Assembly: GCA_905182995.1 (NCBI GenBank)
Contig: CAJJDP010000016.1
Location: 186,001 to 250,000 of the forward strand
Reading direction: 5' to 3'
DNA: 64,000 nucleotides
From: Paramecium octaurelia
Taxonomy: Eukaryota > Ciliophora > Oligohymenophorea > Peniculida > Parameciidae
The translations under genes were made by a program, and so were the position numbers. How positions within the stretch are numbered: the first letter of the stretch is position 1; each line of letters starts with the position of its first letter. Positions 1 to 11,143 of this stretch are shown here, in pieces. The notes beneath the pieces were generated by a model. That model was not told the DNA's origin and did no database searches. It saw only the letters and a program-made list of their open reading frames with translations.

Positions 1-651
1 GTTACTCCTCATCCGGGATAATCATACAATCCTTAATTAAAGGATTATAATGAATTACTAGATGATGTAGTCAAAAAAGAAATTAGATCTCATTAGAGAT
101 TATAAAATGATGAGACTGAAGCAGAGAAGGCATAAAAGTTGATCTAAAGGTATTGAATATAAATAATAATAAATTAGAGAGAGAGAAAAAAAGTAGAAGA
201 GAAAAATGAGTATGATTCAAAAAGTGCATGGAAAAGAAGTGGTTGATAGATTAATTGAAAAGAAGAAGAATCATGAACTCTTATTAGTCAAAAAAATAAA
301 GAAAGAACTTAATGCTGAAGCTAAGTTGAGACAACAGAAAAGAAAGTAATAAAGAAAAGAGAAGAAACTCTTAGAGAGAGCAAGAAAATTGTCAGGAAGA
401 AATTTGGTGCCAATAAAAGTAGGAAATAAAAAGTAAGTGTTTATACATATATTTGTAGAGTGGAAGTAACATAAGATGAGTTTGTGTTAGATGACTAATT
501 GAAGAGTCACTTAAGACATGTAACTCAAGGAGATTTATTAGTGAAGAGTGAATTTGAAGGATTTGTTAGAAGAGGATTGATTGAACCTAAATCAAAATCG
601 AATAAATTATCAAAGGCCAAAGTTCCCTTATTTAAAATTAAAGAAAAATGA
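1..651 (+). CDS. NOP53: NOP53 (GLTSCR2/PICT1) family ribosome biogenesis protein, 3' part only
   Basis: The first residues visible match the NOP53 family signature HPGQSYNP, and the last 40 residues match the family C-terminus (FVRRGLIEPKSK, then a basic tail). NOP53 is a nucleolar factor of 60S pre-rRNA processing that recruits the exosome helicase Mtr4. The 5' part lies left of the window. Two introns fit (28 and 26 nt, near 154-181 and 432-457). With them removed, frame 1 is open for 198 codons to the TGA at 649-651. The middle is rich in Lys, Glu and Arg and is probably helical. Family assignment rests on both ends agreeing; no motif of another family is seen. Confidence 0.8.
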
Positions 652-681
652 TTGTTAAAATATTAATTTATATTTCAAACT

Positions 682-2112
682 ATGTAACAACATTATCTTG
701 ACAACCCTAACGCAGCAAATCCTCCTTCAGCACCAAATCCACCAGCAGGAGCGACTGGAGGAAGTCATTTAGATGAAGACTGGTTGCTGATTGCTGGTAT
801 TGTACTAGCATTTTCTTAATTGGGTTTTGGATTTTTGGAGGCTGGATCTGTTAGATATAAGAATGCCTAGTCAATAGTTATAAAGGTATTTCTTGGAATG
901 TGTTTGACAATTTTGATATATTGGTTGGTAAGATAATTGTTAATAATTCAAAATAGTTCGGCTATGGATTTTCTTATGGTGATGATTTTGGAACATTTTT
1001 CATGGGAGGCACAAAGCTTGGAGCATACAATTGGGCAGCAACAGAAGCATAAAATGATTATTCAAATTTTGGTAGTTAATTTTAATTATTATTTTAGTGT
1101 TCAAAGCTACATTATCCTGTATTGGAGTATCAATAGTATCAGGTGGAGCAGCTGAAAGATTAACATTCTTAGCCTGGGGTGTTTTGGCTCTCTTTTATTC
1201 AGGATTTGTATCACCTGCAATAGTTCATTGGACAAATTCCAACGGTTGGTTAACTAAATTAGGATACAAAGACATGGCCGGATCAGGATTCATCTTCTAT
1301 TCAGCTGGTGTTGCTGCTTTAGTAGTGACAGTTGTATCCAAACCAAGAAAATATAGATTTGATCCAAACTCTTCTTTGAACTTTTAACCATTCACCTCAA
1401 TATATGTGGCATTTGGAACAGTCATACTCTTTGCTACATGGATGTTCATAAATGGTGGTTAAATCTAATCTGGCTAAGCTACTCCATATGTTCAAGGATT
1501 GGTGGCAGTCAATACTTTGGTTGCTGGAGCTGCAGGAGGATTTTGGAGTTTTATTACAAGATACTTCACAAAAGAAACAACAAGTCTATTCTCAATTTCA
1601 AGGGGAATATTGGCTGGATTGGTGGCCAGTTCAGCAGCTGCTCATGAATCTTAGATTTGGGCTACTACTATTGTTGCTTCTATTGCTGGCATTGTTTATA
1701 CATTGACAGCCACAGCTCTACCTAAAGTAAAATTAGATGATCCAGTCTAAGTTGTCCCTATTTTCTTGGTATTTAATTAATTCATATCTCAGCATGGCGG
1801 ATTCATTGGAGTCTTATTTACAGGATTATTGGATGTCAATGGAGGATTATTCTATGGAAAAGGAATGAAATTGTTGGGTTGCTAATTATTAGGATTATTG
1901 ATTATCACAGTTTGGGTTGCCTTCTTTGTTTTCTTCATCTTGATAGTTCTCAAAGGATTTGCTGTATTGAGAATTGATTCAGATGCTGAAGTAGCTGGTA
2001 TTGATAAGGAAAAATGTAATTTTTATTGTTAATCTTAGGTAATTATGAAGCCATTTCATTTTCAAACGAAGATCAATAACAAGTCAACATTATAAAATCA
2101 GTGTCACATTGA
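682..2112 (+). CDS. Ammonium transporter, Amt/MEP/Rh family
   Basis: A polytopic membrane protein of 450 aa, the usual Amt length. The N-terminal part has the family pattern GFGFLEAGSVRYKN, followed by SGGAAERL, HWTNSNGWL and DMAGSGF, then further hydrophobic helices including QHGGFIGVLFTG. It should move ammonium or ammonia across a membrane as a trimer. Three introns (29, 26 and 23 nt) are needed, and the spliced length is exactly 451 codons. Oddity: in the helix-5 segment where AmtB and plant AMTs have the first pore histidine (VVH after the DxAG motif), this protein has Phe (FIF). The second pore His appears kept (QHGG). A proline/alanine-rich N-terminal tail of about 30 residues precedes the first helix. 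The WD40 gene starts only 29 bp downstream. Confidence 0.9.
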
Positions 2113-2141
2113 TTCATACATATATTAATATTCATATTTTA

Positions 2142-3284
2142 ATGTATTAATAATAATTTGCAAAACCTCCTAAACAGATTAAGAGCAAGGCTTTCAAAGA
2201 CAGACTCAAAGGACACAAAGATGCCATCATTACATTGATTAGTCCTTATGGAAATAATGGCAATTACCTTTTCTCTGCATCAAGAGATGGAAATGTTAAA
2301 AGTATTTATTATAACTACTTAAGGTTGGGATCTATTGAATAGACAAATTGCCTCCAAATTTCTGATATCCAAAATCTCTGATGATACTACAGTATAAGAT
2401 TAGGATGAAAATCAATAAAGCATGAAGGGAAATATCATATGTGCTGCAACATTTTCTGAATTCAACATCTATGTTGGCTATGACGATGGCTTCATCAAAT
2501 CCAATAACATCAAAACTGGAGAGCCAGTCTATGCCTATCAAGGACATAAGGCTTAGATTACATCTATTCATTTCCTAAATATCAGATAACTGGCATCTAG
2601 TTCTTTGGATGGTACTGTGAGACTCTGGGATACCACTAGCAATGAATGCGAAGTAATATTCAATATAGGATATCCAATCAATATGATGAATGTGATCTTC
2701 GATAAGGAAATTAATTTATTATATGGCAAAAACACTGTTGTCTAAGTAGATCCTTACAAACAATCCATTGTCAGAAGTGTTCAATTCCCTAATTTTACTA
2801 TCATGTCATATTTAGTACATAAGAATCTTTTGATTCTTGGCACCATTGATAATTTCATTCACATCTATGAACTCTAATAATTAGATCAGCCTAATCCACA
2901 ACCTATTAAGGTAATTGTTGGTTTACATGGATGGGCCTTATGTATGCTTGTTCACGATCCCTATTTGTATGTAGGAACTGATGATAAAAAAATCAGGGTT
3001 TATGAAATGAAGAATTGGGAAATGAAAGAGGAATTCTCAGGACACATTGATGGAGTTACAACTTTGGCACTTGCTAATGGACTTCTTTATTCTGGTTCGT
3101 ATGATCATCTAATCAGATCTTGGGATCTTGAAGAAATGTACTAAAGGATTAGGGAAAGAGCCATTATGGAGAAGGAGGATTTAAATGTAATTCATTCTTA
3201 ATATGTTTTTAGAGTAGGAGATATGATGTTTATTTAAAGAGTTTGCCGAAAAAGAAAAAGGGAATGGCTAAGAAAAAAAAGTGA
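2142..3284 (+). CDS. WD40-repeat protein (beta-propeller)
   Basis: 364 aa after removal of two introns (22 and 26 nt); the spliced length is 365 codons with stop. Repeated WD/GH units are visible: LKGHKDAI near residue 27, DGNVKVWDL, YQGHKAQITSI, SSSLDGTVRLWD, DDKKIRVYEM, FSGHIDGVTTLAL and SYDHLIRSWDL. This gives about six to seven blades, some weak in the middle. The C-terminus is basic (LPKKKKGMAKKK). WD40 propellers are protein-interaction scaffolds, and I cannot assign a specific orthologue. The chosen ATG is the first after the preceding gene and sits 29 bp from its stop. Confidence 0.85.
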
Positions 3285-3831
3285 TTTATATTTATTTTAT
3301 TGCTTAAATTATTTCTGTTTTATATAAGACTTTTGATTTAAAATAAGATTTCATAAGATAATATTCTATTAACATAAGAAAGATTGATTCTTGTTAAAAT
3401 AGTTTGAAAAGAAATTTCTATTAAGTAGCATTATATAACATAAAATTGAATTATAAATAATTAAGTTCTTCAATAAGAATTGAATGAATTGACAATATAA
3501 ATAAAAACTATTAAACTTTATATTAATGAATAAGAACTTATATTAAAAGAAGGTCAATACAATATTATTATTTAAAAATTTCTTAAAAAATTACATATTA
3601 CCTTGAACATAAATTTCTTTATAACTAGAAAATTAAACACAGATTCTATAATTATTAGCAGAAATTAGTGTAATGATTTGAAAATTAACTAATAATTTAA
3701 GGTGTAGTGCTTAATTGTTTATGTGGATGGAATTATATATTACAATTGATAAATGGTGCTTTTACTGTCTAGAAAATCACATTTTAACTTATTTTTCATA
3801 TTTATATTTCATTATTTTATTATATTAATTA
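3285..3831. other. Intergenic stretch, no gene seen
   Basis: About 550 bp of very AT-rich sequence between the WD40 gene and a small plus-strand gene. TGA appears often in every frame, and I recognise no motif or RNA gene. Confidence 0.5.
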
Positions 3832-4077
3832 ATGGGCTGCAACATTTAAAAACACCAATACACGAAGAATGACATCATTATTTCATCCCCTCCTCTTACT
3901 TATCCATCTTCTCATGAAATAATTATGATGCCTTATGCTCTTGATGAGTAGCATCCAGCTTCAAGAATACCAGTTCAAATCCAATGGAATACTAAGGATC
4001 AAAAAACAAAAGAATAGTTATCTGAAATTACTATATCGCTATCACCTAATATCATCTCAAAACCAATATAAAACTGA
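3832..4077 (+). CDS. Small hypothetical protein, candidate for N-myristoylation and palmitoylation
   Basis: An uninterrupted 81-codon frame begins ATG GGC TGC (Met-Gly-Cys) and ends at TGA 4075-4077. The N-terminus MGCNIQKH fits the dual acylation signal (Gly2 myristate, Cys3 palmitate) of membrane-anchored signalling proteins. The rest is hydrophilic and Pro/Ser/Gln-rich with no recognised domain. Base use in the frame is less AT-rich than the flanks, which supports coding. It converges on the MBOAT gene 137 bp away. The function is unknown, and with a chance-length frame the call is only moderately firm. Confidence 0.5.
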
Positions 4078-4213
4078 AGATCTCAATGAATATTAGTAGA
4101 TATTATATCTATTTAACTCTAAAGATTAAATTTAATATATCTATCTTTATGAAATAAACAGAGATAATCACAGAGTTATTTAACATTTATATATTTTTAT
4201 AAAATATATACTT

Positions 4214-5606
4214 TCATTCTTTTTATTTCTTACTCTTCTAACCGAAATTAGTGATTAAAAAGAAAGCATATGTCCCATATAACAAAATGTGAGGAACATA
4301 TCTAATATTACTATAGAATTTTAGAATTGGGTCCACACTCAATAATAAAAATGTAATTCCAAATACATTGAACACAGTAGTGGCTATATACCATCTAACA
4401 ATTTTAGCTAATGGGTTTGTTTCAAATATTTTCAAATAATTGGTATTGCAAGACACTCTGAATATAGCCTTGTTTACATTGTTCATAATCGCCCATTGGA
4501 AGAATGAAAAGTAATAGCCAATATAGAATCCATGCCACAATGATGACACAACATAGGTCATTTGATAAGCAAAGTTTTATTTAGATGCACTCTTCTTCAT
4601 TTCTTCTTCTGAATAAATACGAGTATAGACATATCTTCTTAACCAAGTTTAAATGGAGATGTTCCATTTCTCTACCTTATCCTTCATATTATATGTCAAA
4701 TCCCAGTCTACATCAATAGCTTTGATTTTCTCAAATTTCCCATCTCCTTGATAAGTGATACCACAAGAAGCCATGCTCATTTCTCCTAATTGCCATCCTC
4801 CATAATATTTGGTTCTTTGGATTGCAACCATAATGTTAAACCAAAGGGTTTGATATAAAACATTGTATGTTCCAAATTCATCTGTGGCAACAAAATGCAA
4901 AGGGAAGTATTTTTCAGTAAATAAAAAGATACCCATACAAATTATGGCATTCTTCAATAGTCTTAATGTCTCCTTAATTGTTGATGGAATATTTTTATAT
5001 TCGTTAACCTCATTGATGAATTAATCGAAATCATAGTAATCAAAGCATGGTCCTAACACACTGCCAGCAAAGAAGAAAATAAAGGAGAAGTACTCAAAGA
5101 AAGAGGGCAATTTAGCAATCTTTCTAATTTCCTGTTCTTTACTCAATTATGTTTTCAATCCGTCACTTACACAGAAAGCAAATGCAGTCCATTTTGGAGT
5201 ATCCATCATCAAAATAGTCGTGACATCCATCTTCCAACCTCCATAGTCAGTATATTATCTGTAGATATGATGAGCAGCCACAAAGATCATAGATTCCACA
5301 AATACAGGCCAAGGACTTTTCTTACCCAAAACTTTAACCAATATATAGACCACAACCGTCTAAAATAGCACATTGATGATTTAACTTCTATAAATATAGT
5401 AAGTGATTAAGACACCAAATACTGAACCTGCTGTCAATCGAGCTTACCTTCCTATATCATCTATTCAATTTATTACCTCTTATGGATAATTTAAAAATGA
5501 ATCCAAATAATGTGCAAAGGATTAATGAAATGAAGATTTTTAATTAATCATCTGGAATACCTGTTGTAGAACTCCACTCAATTACTTTTGTATCAATTAA
5601 ATCCAT
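4214..5606 (-). CDS. MBOAT-family lysophospholipid acyltransferase
   Basis: 455 aa after one 25-nt intron near the 5' end. It is an integral membrane protein with many hydrophobic helices. Family marks are PSFFEYFSFIFFAGSVLGP in the middle, an Asn motif KWNISIQTWLRRYVY and the catalytic His segment SSLWHGFYIGYYFSFF. These are the Asn and His of the MBOAT active site as seen in the MBOAT1/2/5/7 lysophospholipid acyltransferases. The likely reaction is acyl-CoA plus lysophospholipid giving phospholipid, in the ER membrane (Lands cycle). The preferred head group cannot be told from sequence. The start is the first ATG in frame (complement of CAT at 5604-5606). The C-terminus is a short basic tail, KSKKQKE. 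Confidence 0.88.
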
Positions 5607-6061
5607 AATTAATTTAATTAAATCTCTTCAGATATCGATAAGCCTTTGAAATCTCAGTTAATTACATCAATTTAGTAGTGTTGATACTACGATTAGATGT
5701 AACAAAAACGTTTAAATTGAAAAGTTATAGGGATTCTTTAAGTCTTATAATAATAATTATAATCTGATAAATTTATAATATTATTATTTTGTAATTAATG
5801 ATGCAACAATTTTTAAATCTAGCAGCTTTGTTAAATCTTTTTATATTCTAATATTTCTTCAAATCTTTCTTTTCTCAGTGGCAAGTTGATTGAAGCAATT
5901 TCTAATTCAAAATGGCACTGCTAGTCTAATATTTTAAATTAAAAAATTGAATGGCACTAGTTGCTTAATAATTTAACATTTTTGCTAATTTACTTTGTAA
6001 CTAAATAGAGATGTAACCTGCATCTCATTTGTAGTTCTGATCATTAAAGTTAAGATGAATT
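5607..6061. other. Intergenic region between divergent MBOAT and MORN genes
   Basis: About 455 bp, presumably holding both promoters. A short direct repeat of AATGGCACT occurs near 5911 and 5951. No coding frame, RNA gene or clear regulatory motif was recognised. Confidence 0.4.
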
Positions 6062-7162
6062 ATGTCAATGAGAAATGATGAATCTATTAAAAAGAGTATA
6101 AATAAATAAATGCATTATTTATTAAATAATATAACCAATATTATGATATTATTTAAAAATGGAGACAAGTTTGAAGGTATTAGAGATCAAAATAGTACCA
6201 AGTTGAATGGAAGTGGAACTTTAAAGTTTAATGAGAATAATTCATTTTTTAAAGGGAAATTCTTTAATGGAAAATTTCATGGCGAAGGCCAATTGAGTAT
6301 AAATAAACTCTCTTTGACTGGCAATTGGATAAATGGATAGCCTGATTTAAAAAGTGAGTGGTAAATAGATGGGCCAAATTATAAATACAAGGGATCTATT
6401 AATGAAGAGTTTAAAAAAGATGGATTTGGTACATTAATATTTGATGGTAATTGTTTTTTTAAAGGGGATTTTGTTAATGATAAGTATCAAGGATAAGGAC
6501 ATTTTAAAACCAATGAACTAGAATATAAAGGAGGCTTTTATAACAATAAGTTTCATGGGAAGGGATTGCTTCTTTGGCAAAATTCAAAATATGAAGGGAA
6601 TTTTGAAATGGGATAGTTCAATGGCAAAGGAAAGCTTGAAAACATCGAAGGAACCTACGTTGGAGATTTTTAAAATAATTTAAAGCATGGAGAAGGGATA
6701 CTTTAATACAAAAATGGCGATTAGTATGAAGGCTAATGGCTAGAAGATGAACCTGAAGGGAAAGGGAAACTAACTTAATGGAATAAGAAATTTGGATGCT
6801 AATTGATTTATAGTGGTTTTTTTGAGAAGGGATGTCCAGAAGGGAAAGGAGAGTTATAAATACTTTCAGAAGGATAGGACGCTAAAAAGTACATTGGTGG
6901 GTTTAATGAGGGTCTTTTCAATGGAGAGGGAATGATCATGCTAGATTCTAATGTGAAAGCAGAAGGATAATTCTTTGATAATCACATTAGTGGAGAGTGC
7001 AATATATACTTTTTAAAAGAGAATTAGAAACTTGAATGTTAGATGAAGAGAAATCAAAAAGATGGTCAATGTTCTATGAAAATAAAAGATTTATGTTATT
7101 AAGGTAGTTTCAGAAGCAATATTGAAAAAGTAGATAGCATAAGGTTTTATAGTAACTACTGA
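6062..7162 (+). CDS. MORN-repeat protein
   Basis: Intronless, 366 aa. Start chosen at ATG 6062: it is in frame with the rest and is preceded by an in-frame TGA two codons upstream. A later ATG at 6110 is possible. From about residue 45 there are roughly a dozen MORN units of the form YxGxxxxxxxxGxG, for example KGKFFNGKFHGEGQ, YKGGFYNNKFHGKG, YVGDFQNNLKHGEG and YEGQWLEDEPEGKGK. MORN repeats bind membranes or partner proteins, and in ciliates they are common in cortical and cytoskeletal proteins. There is no catalytic domain (no PIP kinase or SET). A second, unrelated MORN protein lies at 19416. Confidence 0.88.
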
Positions 7163-7266
7163 ATACTGTGTATTTTATATATGAATTAATTCCCAATAAA
7201 TATAAGATTCCTTTTTTATATACGATTAATATAAATATCAAATATGCAAATATTATGTTAAATAAA

Positions 7267-8920
7267 TCATTTTTTGGCAGTTTATAATAACATATTTGCA
7301 AATTCATCATATTAGATGATTCCATCCCCATTTTTATCACATTAAGCTATGATTTGACCCCATTAGGCATTATCGATATCAACACCACACATGATATCTT
7401 ATAATTCTTGTTTACTAATTTGACCATTGCCATCCTATTGATAATTATCATAAATACTTTATCAAACATTTTAAAGGCTTAATCAATTTTAGTTTTTGAT
7501 AAAATTGTATTTTATTTAGCTGATGCTACCAAAAATTCTGTGTAACTTATTTTTCCTGAGTTATTTTAATCAATCTATTTAAAAATATCCTCTACTAAAT
7601 GCTTAGCCTTTAATTCATCATTAAAAACCTGAGTGTAAGCTATTAAATGGAACAAATAAATACCTTGGACTAATTCCTCTTTTGAAAGTTATCCATCCTT
7701 GTTTTTATCCATGCTCTAAAAGGTTTAGTTTAATTAATCTTTTTCTTCATTTGTCATCATTTCACCTGCAATCAATTATAAAATGGCTGCTCTCATATTG
7801 CTTTCATTCTAAGAATAAATAGAATAATATTCATTACATGAAATTTGCCTAAATCGTTCATTACGTCCAAACTTATCTTGTCTTCCTTTGCTTTTTCTTT
7901 GATCCAAGGATCATTCAAAATCTCACTTGCTGATGGTCTCTTCTTGGGATCCAATTAAAGCATGGATTTGATTAAATTTTGAGCCTCAAAAGATAAGCTA
8001 GTAAACTCTTTAGAATTAAAATTATATTTTCCTGATTTGATATTGCTGAATAATTGCTGTAGACTTTAGACCTTGACGTCGAATGGGAATTTACCAGTTA
8101 GTATTTAATACAAGATTACTCCGCATGACCATATATCACATTTTTCAGTATAATTTTTGTCTATGACTTCAGGGGCTATGTACAAGGGCTATAATAAAAA
8201 TTAGATAGTATAAGTACTGTCCCAATAACTTAGGTCTAAGATTCTCCACTCAATTACTTTTTGGCAGTACCAAAATCAATGACTTTAATAGGAGATTTGG
8301 GATCTGGAGATGCTAACATGATATTTGATGGTTTCATGTCTCTACATAACATAAATTTTTAATATACCTATGAATAATATTTTATGCATGACAATAAGAG
8401 AGGGCTGATAATACTTATTTCATGTACTCTGCTGCCGTTCTCTCATTAAAGGTTGACAACTTTGTTAATTTGTCTAGTAATTCCCCTCCATTCAAGTATT
8501 CGGTAACCAAATAGTAATTTTGACTATCCTGATACAATTCGAATAATTTGACGATGTTCTAATGATCCATATCTTTTAGTAAGGCCACCTCACTAAACAT
8601 AGCGTCTTCTTGTTCCTTGAGAATCTTTTTTTTTTATATTTGCTTCATTGCTCTTTATTAGCCAGTCTTCTTATGTTAAACTAGTCTCACCTATCCATAT
8701 GAACCTGATTGATAATTCGATGTTAATACCTTCTCCTAATATTTTGTTAATGATATAAGTATCAGTTATATCACCTTACTTTAAATTAACAAAGATGTTG
8801 GGGCCAACCTCGAATTTATTTACAGCCAATTCTAAGACTCAAAATAATTCGCTTACGTTTCTGCTCTTTCGACATTGATTGTTGCTTATCTCCTCCTGAT
8901 TTACCGCCGCATGCTCCCAT
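7267..8920 (-). CDS. Calcium-dependent protein kinase (CDPK)
   Basis: About 490 aa with seven introns of 23-29 nt. Order: N-terminal MGACGGKSGG (myristoylation and palmitoylation signal), kinase domain (LGEGSYGQVRLV glycine loop, AMKQI, IIHRDMKPSNIML catalytic loop, DFGTAKK, IAPEVI, DIWSCGVILYQ), a junction region, then four EF-hands with complete loops: DKNKDGQLSKEE, DQNNSGKISYTE, DKDGNGQISKQE and DKNGDGIIQYDE. It phosphorylates Ser/Thr in response to Ca2+, probably at membranes. The catalytic loop has Met-Lys-Pro-Ser-Asn where Leu-Lys-Pro-Glu-Asn is usual; the Asp and Lys are kept. One 24-nt intron in the EF-hand part (about 7647-7670) is in phase and free of TGA. I take it as real because removal restores the usual ELVQAYTQVF helix. 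Confidence 0.92.
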
Positions 8921-10042
8921 TATTAAATAAATTTATTGATATCAAATCTAATAAAATTTAAAGTGTCTTTTTAAGATGTTATTTAACACCGATTATATAT
9001 TATAATGCAACACATAATATATATCCAAAATTAAATAATCTTAATCACTCATGTTCTAAATTAAATTCAAATCTAACATACATCCTGTCCCATATAAATT
9101 ATAAATAAACAATCAGAACTGGAAACTTGCTCTGAAATATCAGATCTTAGATTCACTATAATACTTGATTAATAATATAGAAAATAAAGGTTTAAGCTAA
9201 TTGGACTTGATATTTAATTCATATTTAATACATTAGTAGCAGAGTTTGTACACTTTTAATACACTCTATTTTAATATTAAATACTTACATTTCTTACAAT
9301 ATTAATTTAAAATAGGTTAAGTTTAAAGGTAATGAAATTTTTATGGGAAATATTAGATACAAAGGAATAATTACTAGTAAGATTTTCAGAATGTTTTTGA
9401 ATAGAATAAGTTGAGATTTAAAAAATTAATAGTTAAATTGCACTAAGGCTTATTGGTTGCTGATTTATCTAAAAATGAAAAAGAAATTTTGTTGGAAACT
9501 TGAGTTTAATTAATTAGAAAAATTGGAGAATTTATTCTTAAATAAATAACTAACTCAAAAGAACCTTTTCATTAAAGCTGCAAACTAAGATAGAGAGATG
9601 ATATTGTAATTCAATTTTTAAAGTTTAAACTCTAAGTAAAGCAGTTCATAAATAGATAAAATTCTTACAAATTATATTGACTTTCAATAATCCTTAAATA
9701 AGATTAATTCTTATGAGTGTGCTAAAGCATAATGAAAGTAGAAATAGTTAAATTATTTTTACTTTGAAATAATGGTAAAATAAATAAGATATTGAGAATT
9801 ATTTGGGAAGTGTAAAAAGGAATTACAATTTAAATAAGATAACTTTATAATAGTTAAATGAAGAAACTATAGGATTTTGTTTAAAAATCACTAACATTGT
9901 TGTGAACCTTGATAATGTGTGTGCTAATTTTATTTTTTGATCTTAATCATTACAATAATTGTTGAAAGATATTTGTAAACTTTTTCAATTTCTATTTAAA
10001 AATTAAGAATTTATAATTAAATTTTCAAATGTTACAATCTAT
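8921..10042. other. Gene-poor stretch with a weak 86-codon frame
   Basis: About 1.1 kb. The only notable frame is plus-strand 9475-9735 (86 aa, starting MKKKFCWKLEF, Gln/Asn/Lys rich). Only TGA stops translation and the DNA is AT-rich, so a frame this long can arise by chance and no family is recognised. Coding-like scraps in the same region (for example after ATG 9341) are broken by TGA, so this may be a worn-out gene. I would not call a gene here. Confidence 0.3.
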
Positions 10043-10752
10043 TCAACCTTTTAATTTGTTAAAAATGATTCCATCATTATAATTATGTCTTTAAATTTTT
10101 AATAGATTAATAGTTGCTGGTTCTTAAGAAATTCTTGAGTATTTTTATTCCTCATTAGGAAATTCGTTTGCCCTTAATTCAAAATTTATCTTAAAATTGT
10201 CACTAATTTCAAAATGAATCAAGTCTAAATCAATTTCTTCAAGTGTATAATTTTTTTATAATAATATATTTTGAGCCATCAAAAGGCAAGTTGCTTCATT
10301 TGGTATATATGTGAAATCTACATATATTAATGTCTATTTCATTGCTTTAATAATATCAGTTAAACTTTTATATATTTCATATATACCCATAAATTGGTCT
10401 CCAATTCTATATTTCTAAAAGTTATAAATAAAATTTTTAAGTTTTACCATCTATATTTGGATGGGGGATATCTGATTCTGCTTATATTTTAGGAGGAGAA
10501 TAAGGGTAATTTATTCGAAAATCAAGTAAAAACTAAAATTATATTAATGAATACAATGAATTTATTAAATCCATGAGGTCCAATCTTTGGAGTCATAAAA
10601 ATTTATAATATTGAACTAACCATTTTAAAATTTATTTCACATGTATCATCATCCAATTCTTTTAATTTTTCATCAAGCATGTCATTTTGTAATCTTTTTA
10701 ATGAATACTATTCATTGCTATTTCTTTATGATATTTTTTCAAGCAATAACAT
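10043..10752 (-). CDS. UBC-fold (E2-like) protein close to UBC12, catalytic Cys absent
   Basis: 221 aa after two 22-nt introns; the spliced length is exactly 222 codons. The order follows UBC12 (the NEDD8 E2): RLQNDM...ELDDDTCEINF, GPHGFNKFIFLLDFRINYPYSPPKI, then HPNID, then LQLLEIQNWRP, then GLTDIIKAMKQTL. In UBC12 the segment after HPNID reads GNVCLNILREDWKP; here it reads KTQKFYLQLLEIQNWRP. The active-site Cys position is Tyr, with one or two extra residues. It should therefore be an E2 variant (UEV-like) unable to carry a thioester. About 70 C-terminal residues rich in acidic and aromatic residues follow the UBC domain and match nothing I know. The N-terminus MLLLEKIS is short. The family call is good; the role is inferred. 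Confidence 0.7.
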
Positions 10753-11143
10753 TTTTTATATTTATATTTATAACTATGGGGAATAGATTTCCTGAAATTG
10801 TTTTTTTGTTGCTAAAATTGAAGTTAACTCAGAATAAATTAAAGCAATTTTAGTTGATCAATGCTTCAAATAATTGAGCTTGTGCCTATTGCTATACCAA
10901 TATCAAACCAGAATCTTCATATAGATTGATTTCAGCACATAGTATATTTTAATGACATTTTACATATCAATAATTTATAAACTATTCTGCAAACATTTAG
11001 TAATTAAATTAAATGTATTTTTGAATTAAAAATATAAACCATTGCGAGAACAAGTATTTTAGAGAAGATAAAAATAAATAAATTCTTCCTAATTTTAATT
11101 ATATAGAAAGAATTAATTCACTTTCCAATATAATTTTTTTTAT
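10753..11143. other. Intergenic region between divergent genes, nothing recognised
   Basis: About 390 bp of AT-rich sequence between the divergent E2-like and coiled-coil genes, presumably both promoters. No motif stands out. Confidence 0.4.

Noticed and set aside
9475-9735. 86-codon plus-strand frame as a gene
   Set aside because: Within chance length for AT-rich DNA with one stop codon, with no family match and no conserved context.
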